Source: Chloroflexota bacterium
GTDB lineage: Bacteria; Chloroflexota; Dormibacteria; Dormibacterales; Dormibacteraceae
DNA length: 5,732 nucleotides
Direction: 5' to 3'
Assembly (NCBI GenBank): GCA_005879675.1
Contig: VBJE01000267.1
Coordinates: 2,191 to 7,922, forward strand
The position numbers and the translations under genes were made by a program. The notes under the pieces are model-generated. The model searched no databases, was not told the DNA's origin, and worked only from the letters and a program-made list of their open reading frames with translations. Positions within the stretch are counted from its first letter, which is position 1; each line of letters opens with the position of its first letter. Positions 4,981-5,732 of this stretch are shown in pieces.

Positions 4981-5732
4981 GTGGCCAAGCTCCGGGGCCT
5001 CGAGGCCCTCGAGGTTCTCGACTCGCGTGGCAACCCGACGGTCGCCGTCACCGCGCACACGGAGCGGGGGAGTGGGCGGGCGATCGTGCCGTCCGGCGCC
5101 TCGACCGGCGTGCACGAAGCGGTGGAGCTCCGCGACGGCGATCGCCGGCGCTACGGCGGAAAGGGAGTCACGAAAGCCGTCGCGAATGTCGAGGGGGAGA
5201 TCGCTCGCCGGCTCAAGGGCGTCGACGTCGAAGACCAGAAGGCGATCGATGCGGCCCTCATCGAGCTGGACGGCACACCGAACAAATCGCGGCTGGGCGC
5301 CAACGCGATCCTGGGCGCCTCGCTCGCGGTCGCCCATGCCGCCGCTAACGCGAAAGGCGTGCCTCTCTATCGACACCTCGGTGGCGACAGGGCATCCCTG
5401 CTGCCGCTGCCGATGGCCAACATCCTCAACGGCGGTGCCCACGCCGACACGTCCGTCGACCTCCAGGAGTTCATGGTGTGCGCGGTCGGTGCGCCGACCT
5501 TCAGCGAAGCGATGCGCGCGACCGCCGAGGTCTACCAGGCGCTGAAGGGCGTGCTCAAGACCCAGGGGCTGGCGACTGGAGTGGGCGACGAAGGAGGTTT
5601 CGCGCCCCAGCTCTCGTCCAATGAGGACGCGCTGAAGCTGATCGTGGACGCGATCGAGAAAGCCGGGTACGCGCCTGGGGCGCAGGTTGCGATCGCGCTC
5701 GACCCGGCGTCCAGCGAGTTCTACAAGGACGG
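4981..5732 (+). CDS. eno: Enolase (phosphopyruvate hydratase), C-terminus outside window
   Basis: Interconverts 2-phosphoglycerate and phosphoenolpyruvate in glycolysis and gluconeogenesis; cytoplasmic, Mg-dependent. The window holds 250 codons of a protein usually about 430 residues, so the right edge cuts it about 180 residues short. Visible signatures: LDSRGNPT (13-20), the mobile loop SGAST (38-42), ELRDGD (49-54), LGANAILG (105-112), GGAHAD with H154 (151-156), QEFM with E163 (162-165), the general acid E204 in GDEGGFAP (202-209), and metal ligand D241 in DPASSEFYKDG. All active-site residues reachable in this part are present. The usual HADN is HADT here (T157), probably a tolerated variant. 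Start: GTG 4981 is the only canonical start between the in-frame TAG 4963-4965 and the conserved N-terminus, giving M-A-K; the ribosome binding site is weak (GAAG at 4975-4978). It is likely co-transcribed with the carboxypeptidase. Confidence 0.96.
   Translation, partial: MAKLRGLEALEVLDSRGNPTVAVTAHTERGSGRAIVPSGASTGVHEAVELRDGDRRRYGGKGVTKAVANVEGEIARRLKGVDVEDQKAIDAALIELDGTPNKSRLGANAILGASLAVAHAAANAKGVPLYRHLGGDRASLLPLPMANILNGGAHADTSVDLQEFMVCAVGAPTFSEAMRATAEVYQALKGVLKTQGLATGVGDEGGFAPQLSSNEDALKLIVDAIEKAGYAPGAQVAIALDPASSEFYKD
4996..5014. repeat. Overlapping GC palindromes in the first codons of enolase
   Basis: GGCCTCGAGGCC (4996-5007) is a perfect 12-base palindrome, and its core CCTCGAGG occurs again at 5007-5014, one base after the first copy. 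It encodes G-L-E-A-L-E-V (codons 6-12), so codon choice for repeated Leu-Glu explains much of it. It could fold near the start codon. Confidence 0.35.

Noticed and set aside
4495..5442. Minus-strand reading frame of 315 codons across the carboxypeptidase and enolase genes
   Set aside because: It lies opposite two firmly identified genes and encodes an Arg/Val/Gly-rich sequence without motifs.

Overview
The window is GC-rich, gene-dense bacterial DNA with no RNA genes, insertion sequences, CRISPR array or other mobile element that I can see. It holds seven protein genes, two of them cut by the window edges, and no gene-free stretch longer than about 125 bases. GC-rich third codon positions, frequent TTG/GTG starts with weak Shine-Dalgarno sequences, a Thermus-like 7Fe ferredoxin and a CapA-type lipoprotein suggest a terrestrial bacterium of the Chloroflexota/Dormibacterota or actinobacterial kind. 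This placement is a low-confidence inference; no marker in the window settles it.

Layout. Bases 1-984 (minus strand) carry the N-terminal 328 residues of a protein-kinase-like protein whose catalytic motifs are all replaced (a pseudokinase), followed by a Pro/Ala-rich linker that runs off the left edge. Diverging from it across only 10-28 bases is a plus-strand run: a 7Fe ferredoxin (995-1258), an isocitrate dehydrogenase with NADP-type cofactor residues (1289-2407), an unrecognised 106-residue helical protein (2428-2748) and a CapA-family metallophosphatase-like exported protein (2745-3923). Gaps in this run are 30, 20 and -4 bases, so it is probably one operon. A short intergenic region with a -10-like box and a strong Shine-Dalgarno follows. 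Then comes a membrane-anchored S11 D-alanyl-D-alanine carboxypeptidase (4048-4965, probably starting about 30 codons earlier) and, 15 bases on, the first 250 codons of enolase (4981 to the right edge).

How it fits together. Ferredoxin and isocitrate dehydrogenase are a central-carbon/electron-carrier pair: isocitrate dehydrogenase makes 2-oxoglutarate, the substrate of ferredoxin-linked 2-oxoacid oxidoreductases. CapA and the carboxypeptidase act outside the membrane on the cell envelope. Enolase is glycolytic. The window therefore mixes housekeeping metabolism with envelope genes and looks chromosomal.

I found no clearly new system. The points most worth checking are the pseudokinase, the missing canonical start codon of the carboxypeptidase, and the small unknown gene translationally coupled to CapA.
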